A stretch of 64,000 bases of DNA from Breviolum minutum Mf 1.05b.01 (GCA_000507305.1 DF239915.1:89287-153286); one strand, 5' to 3'; positions 23,145 through 35,847 are shown, counted from the stretch's first letter. Notes: generated by a model not told the origin, from the letters alone. Program-made: numbers and translations.

Positions 23145-23600
23145 TCAACCAGGCTTCTGACTAAGTCGAACAAGGGCATCCTTCTCACTGAGACATTCTT
23201 TTGGGACGTGCGCTAGAGCCATGTAGGGCCACATCATTGTGTCCGGTACATCTCCTTCTGCGAAGTCTTGGCGTCGCCGCTCGACGACCTCATCCCGCAG
23301 ATCTTGCCATGTCATCTTGCCACCAGCTTCCAGCAAGGCAGCTTCTGCATGCGCTCGCCAGATTTGCGCTTCAGCTTCCTCCATGTTTGCTGCCCCAAGG
23401 ACAGGACCACGAGTGAAACGGCGGTACAAAGGGTCCTCTCCAGCAGGTGTCCATTTGGCTCTCGCTGATGCGAAGAATCCTTGACCCCAAGGCCCTTGCT
23501 GAGCCCCCTTGACACGCCCTAAGCCACCACGAATACCACGAGCCTCCTTGCTCCCTTCGAGGCGGTCATTTAGTGCCACAAGTTCATCGGGCGCAGCCAT
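23145..23600 (-). CDS. Hypothetical 151-residue protein, single exon
   Basis: Complete open frame from ATG 23600 (preceded by GTGCAG, a possible spliced-leader acceptor two bases upstream) to a stop at 23145. G+C and codon use are clearly coding-like compared with the flanks. The N-terminal half is Gly/Arg-rich (GIRGGLGRVKGAQQGPWGQG). The C-terminal half contains DPLYRRFTRGPVLGAANMEE, then GGKMTWQDLRDEVVERRR and a terminal segment LSEKDALVRL. The layout of the last 60 residues (short helix, 'W..LRDEVV', closing 'L....VRL') would fit a small winged-helix domain such as that at the end of LYAR-like nucleolar proteins, but this is only a resemblance. Unusual here in having no intron. Confidence 0.7.
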   Translation of the reverse strand: MAAPDELVALNDRLEGSKEARGIRGGLGRVKGAQQGPWGQGFFASARAKWTPAGEDPLYRRFTRGPVLGAANMEEAEAQIWRAHAEAALLEAGGKMTWQDLRDEVVERRRQDFAEGDVPDTMMWPYMALAHVPKECLSEKDALVRLSQKPG

Positions 23601-25020
23601 GTCTGCACACCAAGACTGACCAAAACAGCTTGAGCCAGACTGTTTGACATTGTTTGACCAGCGGAAACCTACGAATCATTCATGCGAGCTGAGCATGTAA
23701 GTTCCAATAAAGCAATACACAGGGCATAGTCCGGCGTAGTGTTGTTGATTTATAAGTCTCATCATACACATACTGACTTATTCAATGATATCTAATGGTA
23801 TTCAAATAATTATGATGTTTATTGATATCAATATTATGTCAATTACATAGTTATCATTTCGTGTTTACTATGACTCTATTCAACGAACACTATGCAACCC
23901 AAAAATACTCTATAATCAGTCAAGTCGATGATTCTATGTTCAACTTCAGCGAACTTCCGGGTGTAAATCCAGATGCTGGAGATGCATGGAGATGCCAGGA
24001 GAATACCCTCTATAAGTCATCAAAATGAAGAAACTTTGATCTAACATTTCAAAACAAAAAAAAACATACAAAAACCATGGGGCCTTCATGGGCCTTCTGA
24101 GGATAGGCGTTGAGGGCTCAATCAATGAAACATGTATACACCAAATCACCCAGTCGACTTCAAAAAGAAAGGGAAAACAATGGAAAACAATTTCAAGAGT
24201 CTTGAGAGTATCAAAGAAATTCTCCAAGCAAACATCTGAAACGGGCAATGGTGAGAGGGTCTTCCCAAATTATGTACAGATCTCGAATCATTACTTCGAT
24301 GTTAATGGATTTGGCTACAACAAAACAGTGAGGCTTCAGCACATCTTGACTCCTCGGACTGGTCAGAAGCAACAGGCCTTTGAACTTTGGCCTGCCTCCA
24401 AAGGCAACTTTATCACTCACTTGCCATTTGCGAACGGTATGGTTTTGCAAGCAAGCCACTATCAGCCAGCAGCCAGCACACGTGGCTACGGTCCAGCGTG
24501 AACACTTGCCCGACTGGCTGCCCCCCAGCAAGCGCTTGCCGCATGCCCGACTGGCTGCCCCAGCATTGCACATGAAGGCTATATCGTTGACCTGCGGATA
24601 CTTGTACCACTGCTATACAACTTTTGTAGGATATTCATGGTTCTATCTTCTATTTGGATTCATTTGGATCGAATGGTGTATATGTCACTCAAATATCAGC
24701 ATTCTTTAGAGGCACAGCACCATGCAAATGATTCCGAGCAACTACGGCGTATATGCACAAGCAACAAGTCAAGTGAGACAGCCTTGCCCAGATGGTGCAG
24801 ATTACAAACCTTGTCCGCACTATTTTTGGGCCTGCAATCTTGCCAAAATGGTATTCAAAGAATGCCAACCTACTGTAAAATTGATTGCGTCCCTAAAGCA
24901 AATTAAATGCTAGAACTTCTTCTGAGTCCAAGCATATAGCTGCATAGCAGCTAAATGGCAAATGATACCAAAAACAGAACCTTTCCATTGAATAGCTGAC
25001 TCCCAAAGACATCCTATTCC
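23601..25020. other. Intergenic stretch; one ambiguous open region at 24211-24573
   Basis: Mostly A/T-rich without recognisable exons. At 24211-24573 long frames are open on both strands (minus: VRKWQVSDKVAFGGRPKFKG; plus: NKTVRLQHILTPRTGQKQQA) and neither matches a family I know. A direct repeat GCCCGACTGGCTGCCCC occurs twice (near 24508 and 24544). Confidence 0.3.
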
Positions 25021-25059
25021 CGAAGGTCTCAAGTCAGAGCACAGCATCTTTGCGAAGGA

Positions 25060-28000
25060 AGGTTCTGCAAATTTTCTCTCTCAGCAACTTCTGTACATGG
25101 GATCGCTATGTAAAAATGTCTACGCGACATATTTCCCAAGAAACTGATGCAGGATGGCACACCTGCAAAAACCAAAGGAGAAGCCCAGACTTTGCCATGC
25201 TCTTGCATTGCCATTAGAGTTTCCGCAGGGACAGCATCAGTGTCATCATCATAGTCGTCATCATCAATCATCAGTATGCAGAAAATCCATGGTTTGGTCC
25301 TTTACTTTGGTACCATGACTCAAAATTAGTATGGAGAGAATTATCACAATTGTATGTATATTGTATTTATATATATATATATATCACAGCTGCAAAAAAA
25401 AACAGATCCTGATCACCGAGAAATACCGAGAAACTATTGAATCATCTCCAGTTTCCCATCCAAATTCCAAGCCTCTTAGTACTTAGACTCTTCGGCCATC
25501 TTGCAGGAATTCACCGCATCGCTGCCCAGAGCAGATTGCTCATGGCTGTCCGACATGCTCCGCTTCCTCTTCTTCAGGCGCACCTTGTAAGCGAATCAGC
25601 AAAAGAAATGGTGCAACGTTGAGAAATACGACCGGAATCTGCAAATTATTGAAATTGGAGCCCTACAAAACGTTATTCTTATAGTCTTTTTGGATATTTA
25701 TAGATATGATTGTATATGATCATTTTCAAGTTTTCAACGCCTTTTTTTTTGTAAAGTAAAATCTCAATCCACATGAATTGTCCCATTCACAAAACCGATC
25801 AAAACCGAAGGCACTGGGTGCTGCTGTCTTCACCACCGTCTTATCCGCTTTGGGTCGAAGGAAGAATTGGAAACCCAAACCAAGCACTGCCAAACCTGGA
25901 AGGTGGAGCACCAACACGTGGGGTGTTTCCAAAAATAGGGGGATTTTACCCCCAAAATGGATGGTTTATAATGGGAAAACCCCATTAAAAATGGAAGATT
26001 TGGAGGTACCCCTATTTTTTGGAAACGTCGTGGGTGAAGATGTGTTCTTTTTTGCCAGGATTGATTGACTTTCAAATTGCATCTCTGAAAAATCTGCGAA
26101 AGTGCTCTGCCTATGAAGATCACCAGATTGACCAGGTGGTTCTCCAGGATGGAGGAACCTGCCTATGTCAGCGTCAGCAGTCAAGGTCGAGTCCATTAGT
26201 GGCTGTACCAGTAGTATTCCTGTGAACTGGAGGACGTCATAAATCATCATAACTTCATTCCCACGGATTTCCCTGGCCTCTTGCGTGCATCCAATCAATG
26301 CCCTACCCCAGCGCCATGCAGCTGCAGCTCCAACCAAGGCAGTCACGGCCATGACCAAAATCATCACCTTATTCCTGACGCGAAGATCTGATGCCGTGAT
26401 ACTTGAAATATTGGAAGGTAAGGGGAAAATAGAGAAATCAAGGGGGAAAAAATTGAAGAGTACCTTGCGGCTAGAAAAAAGCTCACATCAATCGTATGTG
26501 CTCAAGATGATCTGCCCCAAACCTATACAACCAGCATGCCCACCTGAACATGTAGCCAGTCAATAGCGCGATTGGGACTCCCAGTGTGACGCCTGACAGA
26601 AGAACTTCAGAAACCAGATACATTGAGTTAAAGACTCCTAGATGTATCTGCATGTCGATTTCATACGAGGGGCCTGCAAAGTTGTCCCAGCCCTCGTACT
26701 GGGGACCGAGGGCATTGTCCAATGGCCTTAACTTCGAGGCCCATCAACGACGAAATTCTGCAGGCAAACTTATAAAACGACGCCTCATTAGGAAATGGTA
26801 TATTGCAATCACTGCAGGAGCATGATTTGCGGAGTATGCAGATGCTATACAATGATATAACGTAACCCTAAAACGGACATTGCATGCCACATATTCATGC
26901 AGCCAAGTAGCTTGTCCAAAATGTAGATCACAGCCAGGACGAAGACAAGTCCAAGACAAACACCAAAGGCAAAGCCCAAGATTTGCTCGATCGTCTCCCT
27001 GTATCGTTGTGCCAACACCTAAGTTACCACTTACAAATCCCCACCTTCAATGCCATGGCATTGACAAGCACCCAGTCTCCAGCAAAAAGGAACTAGTACC
27101 AACGTAGTAATAGCAAGGCGACAAGGAAGAGTGTTCCCCAAAGGATGGAGCACACCAGAATGATGACCTGAAGGCACAAGAAAAAATACCTCTTACACTT
27201 GGAGAACGCAAACCCGGCTAATGAAGGTGAGTGGTGCGATATCACAAAAAACAATACTAGTACCATGTTCTACATGGTGTCAGTACAAGACGCCCTCCAT
27301 AAGAAGACACAGCAGCGAATAAACAGGGCCAACTTCAACAAAATTCGGATCACTCACAGGGTGCCTTCTCAGTGACACCATTGGGATCAGGGTTGTGGGC
27401 CATCCAAGCTGAGCCGACAGCAGCTTCAATACCAAAACCCACCAGGAAGGCAAAGACCACGAAGGCAAACTGGGATTCGGAAAACCAGTTTGATCACTTC
27501 CATGATTGGGAAAAAGATTGACGTCCCATGTGCAAGTCTATAAGTCTTTTTGTGCATGCAGCATAGTCATAGTCATAGTCATAACATGTCATAACAAGTC
27601 ATACCATTGCTCCAATTTGATGTGATTGTTGGCCTATGGTGGGGCGTCCAAAAACTTGGCCGAGAAGCCTTGTAGATGCGATAGCCAAAGAAGCACACCG
27701 CCTTAATCGCAGGAGGTTCTGCACTGCCCACATCTTGCAAAACTAGGAACCTTTAAAGCAACAATGAAGCCACTAGGTTTCCGCTAAAACATGTGTCAAA
27801 GTTTGACTACTTTTAGCTCATTGTTATCTAATGATTGGTAAATTTCATCATAAACTTGCTGTTTGCTGGGCCGAGATGCAAGGGCCAAGGCACACAAGAC
27901 AGCAACAAAGATGCCACCAACAGTGTCACATGCCTGAGCCAAACTGGAAGCATCTGGGATCTGCAGTGCTACCAGGCTAACTCCATGGTTTCTTTCAGCC

Positions 28001-29257
28001 TTCTTGGATTTCTAAAGTTTTAATCCCCTCAAGAACTTAGGAATTGTAAATTCTCCTTCAAAAGAAGTGACCCTAGGCACCTGAAGGTCATCAAAAGGCT
28101 TCAGAACCTCATCGACATGGTGCTCGAGTGAGGCCGACATCCTTCACTGATCCCCTTGTCTTCTTTGGAGCTAGAAGGTGACTGGTGAGCCAAAATGCTT
28201 GCAAACATCCCAGGTAGTATGCCTAACACCCCAGAGAAAAAGATGTTCATTATATTTTCCGTCAGATCCGGGGCTTGAAGCAGGTCAATGGAAGAAAGTG
28301 CATTGTTCGTTCTGAAAAGATGTTTGTCCAGCATGATTATGCTTGACCAAGGGTTGCAGATTCAATCTCGTGTTCTGACATGTCCAATGGAGTGTTGTTA
28401 CTTTGTGCCGGAGACCCTACAAGCATCTCACATGTCTTCGCCCGCAATTTGCATCTTTCAAGTCTCGTTGCTGGACCGCAAGCGTTCGCATTCCCTTCGG
28501 AAGACCGCTGCTTCCTTCCTGGTTGAAACAGGGAAAAATCCAGGTTAGGGACCTGTTTGGGAAAAAACACATGATTATAGGTGATATCTGTATGATATAG
28601 TCACTTCTAGTCACTTCAAAATACTACAAGCAACTACAATATATTCCTGGTTTTTTCCGTCAACTGCAGTTCATGTCTTTAAAAAAACACGTAAGTTTCA
28701 AGAGACGTCAAGAGCCACCATGATCCATTTACACATCGGAGCAGATTGAGATGGCCTCAAGGGCCTCCGATGTACGGTCATCACCCGGACAGACCTCGGC
28801 ACCGTTGAAAGCACTCATTTATTGCTACGGTTTGAAAGAACTTCAAGTAAGACCTGCAAACTCATGTTGGCAACAATTGCTCTTTTTTTTACAGACTGGT
28901 TTCGCCTAAACCCTGTTTTCCGCACATGTTTCTCATCTTTTCTCTCAAAAGACCATGGTCACGGTGTCATTACTGGTCACTCTTGAATTAACGGAAACCT
29001 AGAAACATTATAGAAAATAACCAGACACAACCAACAAAACGATCAATTAGATTCCGTGAGTAATACCTGTAGATACCTATAGTATATAATGCCAGTAGCA
29101 CCTGCTTGAACAGCTCTCTGGACTCTAAGGAGCCGAACGCCTGTCCAAAAGCTTCAGTTTGTTCGTGACGAGGCTGATACCTTAGCCATGGAGCCACCAT
29201 ATAAGTTGCTGTCATTCCAATCCATAGCTGGACATCATCCGCAACAGCACGGGCCAA
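25060..29257 (-). CDS. Multi-pass membrane protein, many short exons
   Basis: A series of minus-strand exons with membrane segments. In order: about 29257-29060 (VADDVQLWIGMTATYMVAPW, FKQVLLALYTIGI), about 28310-28140 (NIFFSGVLGILPGMFASILA), about 27470-27360 (FAFVVFAFLVGFGIEAAVGS), about 27175-27110 (VIILVCSILWGTLFLVALLL), about 27000-26910 (ILGFAFGVCLGLVFVLAVIY), about 26720-26530 (NSMYLVSEVLLSGVTLGVPI), about 26360-26270 (VMILVMAVTALVGAAAAWRW), about 25915-25790 (GLAVLGLGFQFFLRPKADK). Hydrophilic exons near 25590-25490 (YKVRLKKRKRSMSDSHEQSA) and 25265-25140 (acidic DDDYDDDTD) may be the cytoplasmic tail. At least seven transmembrane helices are implied. I do not recognise the family; it could be a transporter or receptor. 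Start, end and exact junctions are not determined. Confidence 0.55.
25922..26029. mobile_element. Miniature inverted-repeat element, copy 1
   Basis: The left arm GGTGTTTCCAAAAATAGGGG (25922-25941) is mirrored by CCCCTATTTTTTGGAAAC (26009-26026). GTGGG occurs at both outer edges (25918-25922 and 26030-26034) and may be a 5-bp target duplication. Length is about 108 bp with no coding capacity. It lies in an intron of the multi-pass membrane gene. The same family occurs at 33497-33597. Confidence 0.6.
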
Positions 29258-29529
29258 GCCTCAGCAAGGATGCCAAGCGTGTGAGCAAAAACCACAGGTA
29301 GCAACGCGTCAGCTTCTCAAAATCCTCCATGTACCTGACAACTTCGCATTGAGTGTTACCATAGCAAGTGTGCACATCAGTGCATGACTAGTGCATGACT
29401 GTATCGCTGTATCCAAAACCGGCCTGTTGGCATTCCGGACCATCTCCTAACACCATGCACATGAAGGAAACCAGATTCACATTGATTTGACATGGTCTCT
29501 CACATTATCTTGGCCACCAATATCGGAAG

Positions 29530-32500
29530 ACTCATCCATCACAGTTCCATCAGTCCTTTATTTCTGCATCGTGCTCTCGAGCCCACTTGACCTCATCAAG
29601 CTAAACTGGCAACATCAAATCACGCAAATGCAGCCTCAAATCAAACACAGTTATCGAAGCACTCAAGTACTGGAATAGGGAATATGCTATTTCCCTGTTA
29701 TCTATCTATGTTTCACCGGCCTTCTCACCAGCAGTTCCCATGCTCACCAGGAGGATGTGCACCATGTCCTGTGGGTTTCTCTGTCAGGGATTTGACCGAC
29801 ATGACAAGGATCACAAGCACTTCGTTAACTTCAGCTGTCAATCCTGGAGTCCACCATGATAGTGCTCATAGACAGGCTTTGCACCAGGCACATTCACCTG
29901 AAGTTTCCATGTTGAAGACGTTGAATCAACAAGTCGCCAGACAAAGGGCTATATATTTGCACAGAAGTAGGGGCAAGATGGGGAAGTCCACTTGTTTCAA
30001 AATGCATAGCGTCCTCTACTCTACACTGCGACGGGTTTGCCATACACTTGCGCCCAAGTGGCATCATTCAGGAAAAGCACCGCTGAGCTAGCCGTCAGCT
30101 TTTGCTTTAAGGAGCCAGAGTAGCCGTTGCCTCAGAAGAAAAGTACAAAAACCCAAAAAGGGAGGATCGGCGATGAGCATCGAGTTGATCAAACCATATC
30201 AAACCAATGGAAAGGGATTGCACAATGATGTGTGAGAAGATGGCATTCTTAGCTCGCAATGGTTACAATAGTAAGCCGTCCATGCTCAGGACACCTCCCT
30301 GAACATAGTTACTAAAGTTGGCTTATTCCTAGCCGTCCGCCGGGGCAGTCACCAGGCAGGTCTAGCAAGTAGCGCCACCGCGGCCACCTGGGCTCTGTGA
30401 TGTGCGGGATGTGAATCGTTGGAGACGGACAGCTTGCATCCCGCAAAAATGCTAGGGCAATGGCTGATCCAGTGGAACAAAGCTGGGATCTGTATTGACC
30501 TTGTCTGTAAGCGTCCAACACCCCATGCATGGTTCCTACATCCTCCCAAGAACTACCAGGTTGTTGAGGATGGGGCAACAGTCGCATTCAAGAGGTCATC
30601 TTCCAGGAAGGCCATGTCCTCGGTAGGACCACTATGAGTTAACGACGCAGATGGCCTGTACTACAGCCTGTGTCTCAGGCAAAATCATCGTTGTTGGCCC
30701 ACTCATCCAAGAAACGCTTCCTGCGGACCCAAACCGAAACATGGAACCCGCATGTAGGCATGCCAGGGATTCTGTAGGTGTCCCGTTCTAAGTTTATTGA
30801 GAGCTGGATATTCAGAGCATATCAAAGTATATCAAAGAATCAACAGATCTGAAAAACAACAGACACTTTTTCTCAACTCCAATTTGCTAGAGTATAATGA
30901 TTCAGGCCATCACAACAGTAGGCCCAATGCGAGAAGAAGAAAACACGAAGAAACAAACTTGGAAGCAAAACTGTAAATCACAACAATTCATTGCACCATC
31001 ATTGTACCCACAAATTCCTGACGTTGCCGCAGCATCCCAAAATTCGAAACGCTTCCCTTAACATCATTACTCCACTTTGTCCCTTCGACAGTCCTGGGGG
31101 AACCTTTGTACATGTCTCGCACCTCAATGGCCTCAGAATCAGCGTTTTGAAGTTGCGGTTTTTGCCCATTTTCATCTCATTCCATCAATGACTGTAACTT
31201 AAGGGATTTAAGACTCTGTCCCAGTTCACTGCGCCACGGTCAGTGCCCCTCCAAAATGCGATGGAGGATTTCTGTTCCCATGGGATTGAGGACATTCCCG
31301 ACCTCATGTCGGAATGGAAGTCACGCATGTCAACAGATATCAAGTCGATGAAGTTCGTGGGGCACCCGACATGTTCACCAAAGCAGGTCTGCAAACCTCT
31401 GCAACAAAGGGTGCGTGCGGTTTGCATGCACAATGAATTGCCATGAGGTCAGCACATTTGGGAAGAGAATGTCCCAAAAGTCTTCCGATGCGCAAATGCT
31501 GAACAGTGGTGCAGGAGTTCTTGCCTGCCGGCAGCTAAGAAGTGTAACCATGCGTAACCGTCCGTAGAACAATATAACTACAAGTTTGGGGTGCCAAACT
31601 CTATCCTCTATCCATCCATAGCGTTACAGACTGCCTCCTTGTCCATCGGGCCATAGAATGGCGGCTTGCCAGTAGTTTTCCTCACATGTTCGTCATTCAT
31701 ATCGGTGAATCGGCTCTCCTCACGGGGCGCCGCATGTCCTAAGTAAAGGTAGATCACCATGATTCAAGACGATGTCGAAGTCAGGGATGTCCACACTAGC
31801 CTTGAGTCATTGAGCCAACTTAAAATCAACTGATGCCAGCTGTCATATCCACCTCTTTAACGAGGGAGATGGACCATGGTGCGAAAAGGTGTAGAACTCA
31901 TGGCAAAACAGACCAAACTGAGCATCCTACTAGCAAGTCCATCAGCCTCACAAGAATCTGGTTCAACCGTCAGCGGTAAGGATTTCCAGCATGCTGAGCC
32001 CCCATGCGCATGTGCCAAGCAAGTGGGCTCAGTAGCCCCAAACTCAACCTCCAAGTGAGAGTGCGTTGGAATGACCTGCATGCGGATATATAAGTCATCC
32101 ATAAAGGAAAAGCTGGCGCTGCTGTTGCAAGATTAAGGTAAGATTATATAGATACTATGAAAAGATCAAAATAGAGTACATGTACACGGACTAATTATTA
32201 TGTCGTGAATTCGCACCCAGTCACAGGTGGAAATCACCAGCCACACAGCCACTCCACTTCGCATCTGTTTTTTTTCCAGGAACTTTGCCTCACTAAGATC
32301 GATAGGAGCACTGGCACTGCCGAAATGTTGGCAAACAAAGACGCAACTTTGAGCACTGCAATGGCAGTTTGGCCAATGCATCCCACAAGTGTGGAATTTG
32401 GCCATGCACTGCCTGAAACTCAGCCAGCTATTCACGTGAGTCCTTGAAGATACCTGTCAGAGTCGATGTTGATGTTTGTAATTGACTGGATAAAAATGCT

Positions 32501-32770
32501 CATGCCCAATCTAGACCATGCGTCTATGCCATTGAACAAAGTCTTTGAGGTGTTTTGACCTGTAAAAATTGGGTACGGTCGGGTGCTGTATGCTACAGTC
32601 AAGGTCTGCCATCTCCAGGTCAAAATCAGGCAGGTTCCTTTGAGAACTCCATGGTGTAATACGTAGTTTCCAAAAAGCCGTTCTGAATGGATCTTTCCTA
32701 GCTGTCCTAACTTCCATCCAAAAGACAGGATTCAACGGCTCTCTAGTAGACATCAACGGACGTGACACAC
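29530..32770 (-). CDS. CAP10 / glycosyltransferase family 90 protein, multi-exon
   Basis: Probable secretory-pathway O-glycosyltransferase of the CAP10 (POGLUT-like) superfamily. Minus-strand exons appear in family order: about 31800-31735 DIPDFDIVLNHGDLPLL; about 31530-31440 APLFSICASEDFWDILFPN; about 31360-31215 IPWEQKSSIAFWRGTDRGAV (the 'PWE.K...AFWRG' core motif, family donor-binding region); about 30400-30340 RWRYLLDLPGD (the 'KYKYLLxxxG' motif); about 29860 YEHYHGGL; about 29610-29560 LDEVKWAREHDAEIKD (the 'VKWAREHD' C-terminal helix). Further candidate N-terminal exons lie near 32100-32040 and 32768-32520. Residue motifs are strong, so the family call is firm, but exon borders, the start and any signal sequence are not fixed. 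Substrate is unknown. Confidence 0.8.
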
Positions 32771-32829
32771 GACCAATCTACTCTTTCAGCTTCAGTTTGG
32801 AAAAAAACAAGGTAGCATATGACAGAAGT

Positions 32830-33900
32830 AGGGAGTATTTCTGCTACAAGTTCCAGGAGCTCTAGTTAGAAAGACACAACAAGAGAAACCACTCGGAGCT
32901 GTAAGCAACTTTCCTAACAAAAAAGTATAGTCATAAGTCATAAGTCACAAGGTTTCACAAGTCACAAGAGATCTTCTTTTTTTGGTCTTGATACCTTCCA
33001 CAGGACCCTGGGCGTTTTCCTGTGAAGAGGCGTGACATGTAGATGCTGGGAAACTTAGATGAGCATTGCAGCTGAGGGACTCGTGTTTCATCTCCTCCTG
33101 CTGTCCGCGTGATTAAATCAGGCTTTGTGAAGACAATCGAAATTGAATTATGTTATCACTGAACCCTTGATAAAATGCATCCTTCGTTACTATTTGCCCA
33201 AAAAAGGACAAACTCATATGTAATGTACAGTTCCAATAAAATGGGAGATCTAAAACAAATGCCTTCACTACTATCCCATTTTTTTGCCAAAAAAAAAGGG
33301 CAGTACATGAATAAAGTGCACCTTCCATTTGATTTCAACTGAACAACACAGTATAATTTACATAGAACGCTTGATTCCAAAACTCGCAGATTTCATCCTG
33401 CATCTTCAAGGTCTCATCCTTGGATGTCCTGGGTGAAGCGGGTTCTGCAGGATGATCAGAATCTGTTGAAAAATCAAGTGAAGATCACCCCATTTGGGTG
33501 TTTCCAAAAATAGAGGTACCCCCAAATCATCCATTTTAATAGGGGTTTCCATTATAAACCATCTATTTTGGGGTACCCCTATTTTCGGAAACATCCATTT
33601 AGGTTCAAACATCAACACTTCTCAGTTCTCTTCATTTGATGACATGTTTCAACTTCACAAATGTCGTCACTACTTCAGGGTTTTTTTTGCGCAACAAATA
33701 GCTCTTGATCCAAAAGCCCACTTGTAATGCAGCTAAGACTCATTTTGGAAATCATCCTCTCCAGATCCTCCATGGCTTCACTGGAGTCATCACCTGAAAA
33801 ACAGCACATTGACCGGACCTACATTGACAACAAGGTTTTACTGTAATTGGGTTTTAAGGTGGCAAAAAATCGAACATCCTAAACCCACATGTTTGATACA
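32830..33900. other. Intergenic, with short AGTCA-type repeats
   Basis: No exon is supported. Near 32928-32970 AGTCATAAGTCATAAGTCAC and ACAAGTCACAAG form a short degenerate tandem. The interval also contains the second GTGTTTCC element. Confidence 0.4.
33497..33597. mobile_element. Miniature inverted-repeat element, copy 2
   Basis: Same family as 25922-26029. The left arm GGGTGTTTCCAAAAATAG is at 33497-33514 and the right arm CTATTTTCGGAAACATC ends at 33596. Inner GGTACCCCCAAAT and TTTTGGGGTACCCC also pair. CCATTT occurs directly before the left arm (33491-33496) and directly after the right arm (33595-33600), suggesting a 5-6 bp target duplication. The inner sequence differs from copy 1 by indels. 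Confidence 0.65.
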
Positions 33901-34215
33901 TTTGGTGCAAAAAGGAGCTCTCATCCAATCCAAGGAACTGCGAACATTTCTATACTGCAATTTTCTGATCTCCTCGTCTTCCGCTGCCTGCAACATGTGA
34001 ATGTGCTCTCAAGGTGCCGAAGGGGGATAAACAGCAAATTGTGGCACAGAAAACGAAATGTCTCCCCGTCAACACAAATTGAAAAAAAAACACACAGGCA
34101 ACTTATGTATCCGACTTGTACTGTTGATGCGTGAGGTGCCCATGCCCAAAGCTGGTTTCTCTTGCAACCTTGCATTTGTTCTGACACTTTACCATCATTT
34201 AAGATCAAGCATTGC

Positions 34216-35016
34216 TCAAATTTTGGCAAGGTTTCTCAAATCACAAGCCTCTACAGCTCGCGCATGCCAAGCATCTCCACAGGCAAAGAACTCAGCTAAC
34301 AAATACTTTTCTGAAGGACCTTCTCCTTCAACCTCCCAGGCAACTAAGTGACTCTCTGCATCAAGGATTGATGATTGAAAGACGCAGAATGCCTGTTTTT
34401 TGCACACATTTTGCAACCACCCCTAGCCTGAGAACTATTTAGCGACCATTGATCTTGATGATGACCCTGGCATTTTGCAATCCATTCTTGCATCTGCTCA
34501 GCAGTCTCGAACTCGCGAACCTGAAACCTGCATCCATAGCATGTCGGTGCGCGGAAGCATGCAAAGCTAGTGTGGGGTATGATTTGGCATTTCACATCAA
34601 GGTAAATTCTGTATTAACATTGCCAGCCAATTTGAGCACGTTGGATCAAAGCTTGCCAGTTTTTACCAAGCAACTTGAGACAATCGCCATCGGGCACTGG
34701 CAACAAACAGCCTAAACCGTTAGGAAATAAAGCCATGCCTCAGCATTTCAAAGACAGCTCAAATATGCAGTAGCCGAAGAAGCAGAGTGTGATGTAGTAA
34801 TGGTAAAGTATGGTATAGTCGGGTGTGCGTGTGGCGTTTTTCACCATATATCCTCCCCATCTTCCTCCCAGGGTTGTGACCCAAGATACCAAGGAGCTGC
34901 ACAGGAACACTGGGAGCATTCCCTTGCAGCAATTCAGCTTCAATCGTGGCAAGTTCTTTGGCCAAACGTTGTCGGCAGCGAAATTCTAGCCTCCAACATG
35001 CTGCGAGGCAAAACAA
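34216..35016 (-). CDS. Unrecognised gene, candidate exons
   Basis: Three minus-strand stretches look coding. About 35000-34860 reads FRCRQRLAKELATIEAELLQ then GNAPSVPVQLLGILGHNPG, an amphipathic helix followed by a loop. About 34560-34440 reads CYGCRFQVREFETAEQMQEW. About 34380-34230 reads LDAESHLVAWEVEGEGPSEK. No family is recognised and the joins are unknown. The highest exon begins only about 40 bp from the (TTG)n array at 35055. Confidence 0.35.
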
Positions 35017-35054
35017 TCAAACGGATTGACCATGAGCGGCTGATCAGGTAATGT

Positions 35055-35113
<59 letters not shown>

Positions 35114-35224
35114 GCTGCTGCTGTTGCTGTTGTTGCTGTNTGTTGTTGTTGTTGTTGTCGTGTTGTTGTTGTTGTTGTTGCTGTTGTTTTTGTTGTTGCT
35201 GCTGTTGTTGTTGTTGTTGTTGTT

Positions 35225-35262
<38 letters not shown>

Positions 35263-35264
35263 TT
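35055..35264 (+). repeat. (TTG)n / (TTGTCG)n microsatellite containing an N
   Basis: About 210 bp of TTG repeats with TGC and TCG variants; the last 30 bp alternate GTTGTC. A single undetermined base lies at 35140, where the phase of the repeat also changes. It probably marks a place where the assembler could not resolve the array length. Confidence 0.95.
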
Positions 35265-35270
35265 TGCAGG

Positions 35271-35441
35271 GTGGGGTAGAGAGCCCGCCTGTGCGCCTAG
35301 TGTTTCACCCGGGAATCAATGTAGCAAGCTCCAAAGGCTTTGAATTGATTCATTTTGACTTTGAGCCTAAAGAAGAACACTGTTGGATGACCCTGACGAT
35401 CGCCCTCAGAATAAAACCAACGCCAACAAAAGCTGAATTTC
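35271..35441 (+). CDS. Possible plus-strand exon next to the microsatellite
   Basis: The frame reads SPPVRLVFHPGINVASSKGF, ELIHFDFEPKEEHCWMTLTI and ALRIKPTPTKAEFR. It begins after TTTGCAG (acceptor-like) and ends at CGC|GTAAGT, a textbook donor. Composition is natural, but the orientation is opposite to the rest of the array and no partner exon was found. The family is unknown. Confidence 0.35.
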
Positions 35442-35847
35442 GCGTAAGTTCAGTGCTACTTTGCTGCACTCCCAGGCATTTGGAGGAAGACAAAGCAAAA
35501 CACCATTCTTCATCGAAGCATCTGGGCCCAGAGTGTTTCACCCTGCTGAATCCTGCCAAAAAAAAAGGGGGGGTATCTGACACTGATTTCGATCCCGTAA
35601 CCGTTACTAGGTGCTTACCCACCTATCCAGTTAGCCCAACCTGGCAGGTTGTGCTCCCAGCCTCAGCCTCGTGAGCTCATCATTGATGAAGTTTTCCCAG
35701 GCTTCCCGGACAGGTCGCCGAACGGCCTTACGAGGCTGCAGCACCTCTGGGCGATGTTGCTCCGGAACCTGCCGATGGGCTCAAGGATACCTGGTTCCCT
35801 ATGGCTTCCATGGATCCAGCCCAAACCCCCCAAAAAAAACACCGAGT

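Noticed and set aside
27560..27610. Short AGTCAT tandem as a possible regulatory array
   Set aside because: Too short and imperfect, and similar AGTCA runs occur elsewhere (32.93 kb); treated as simple sequence.
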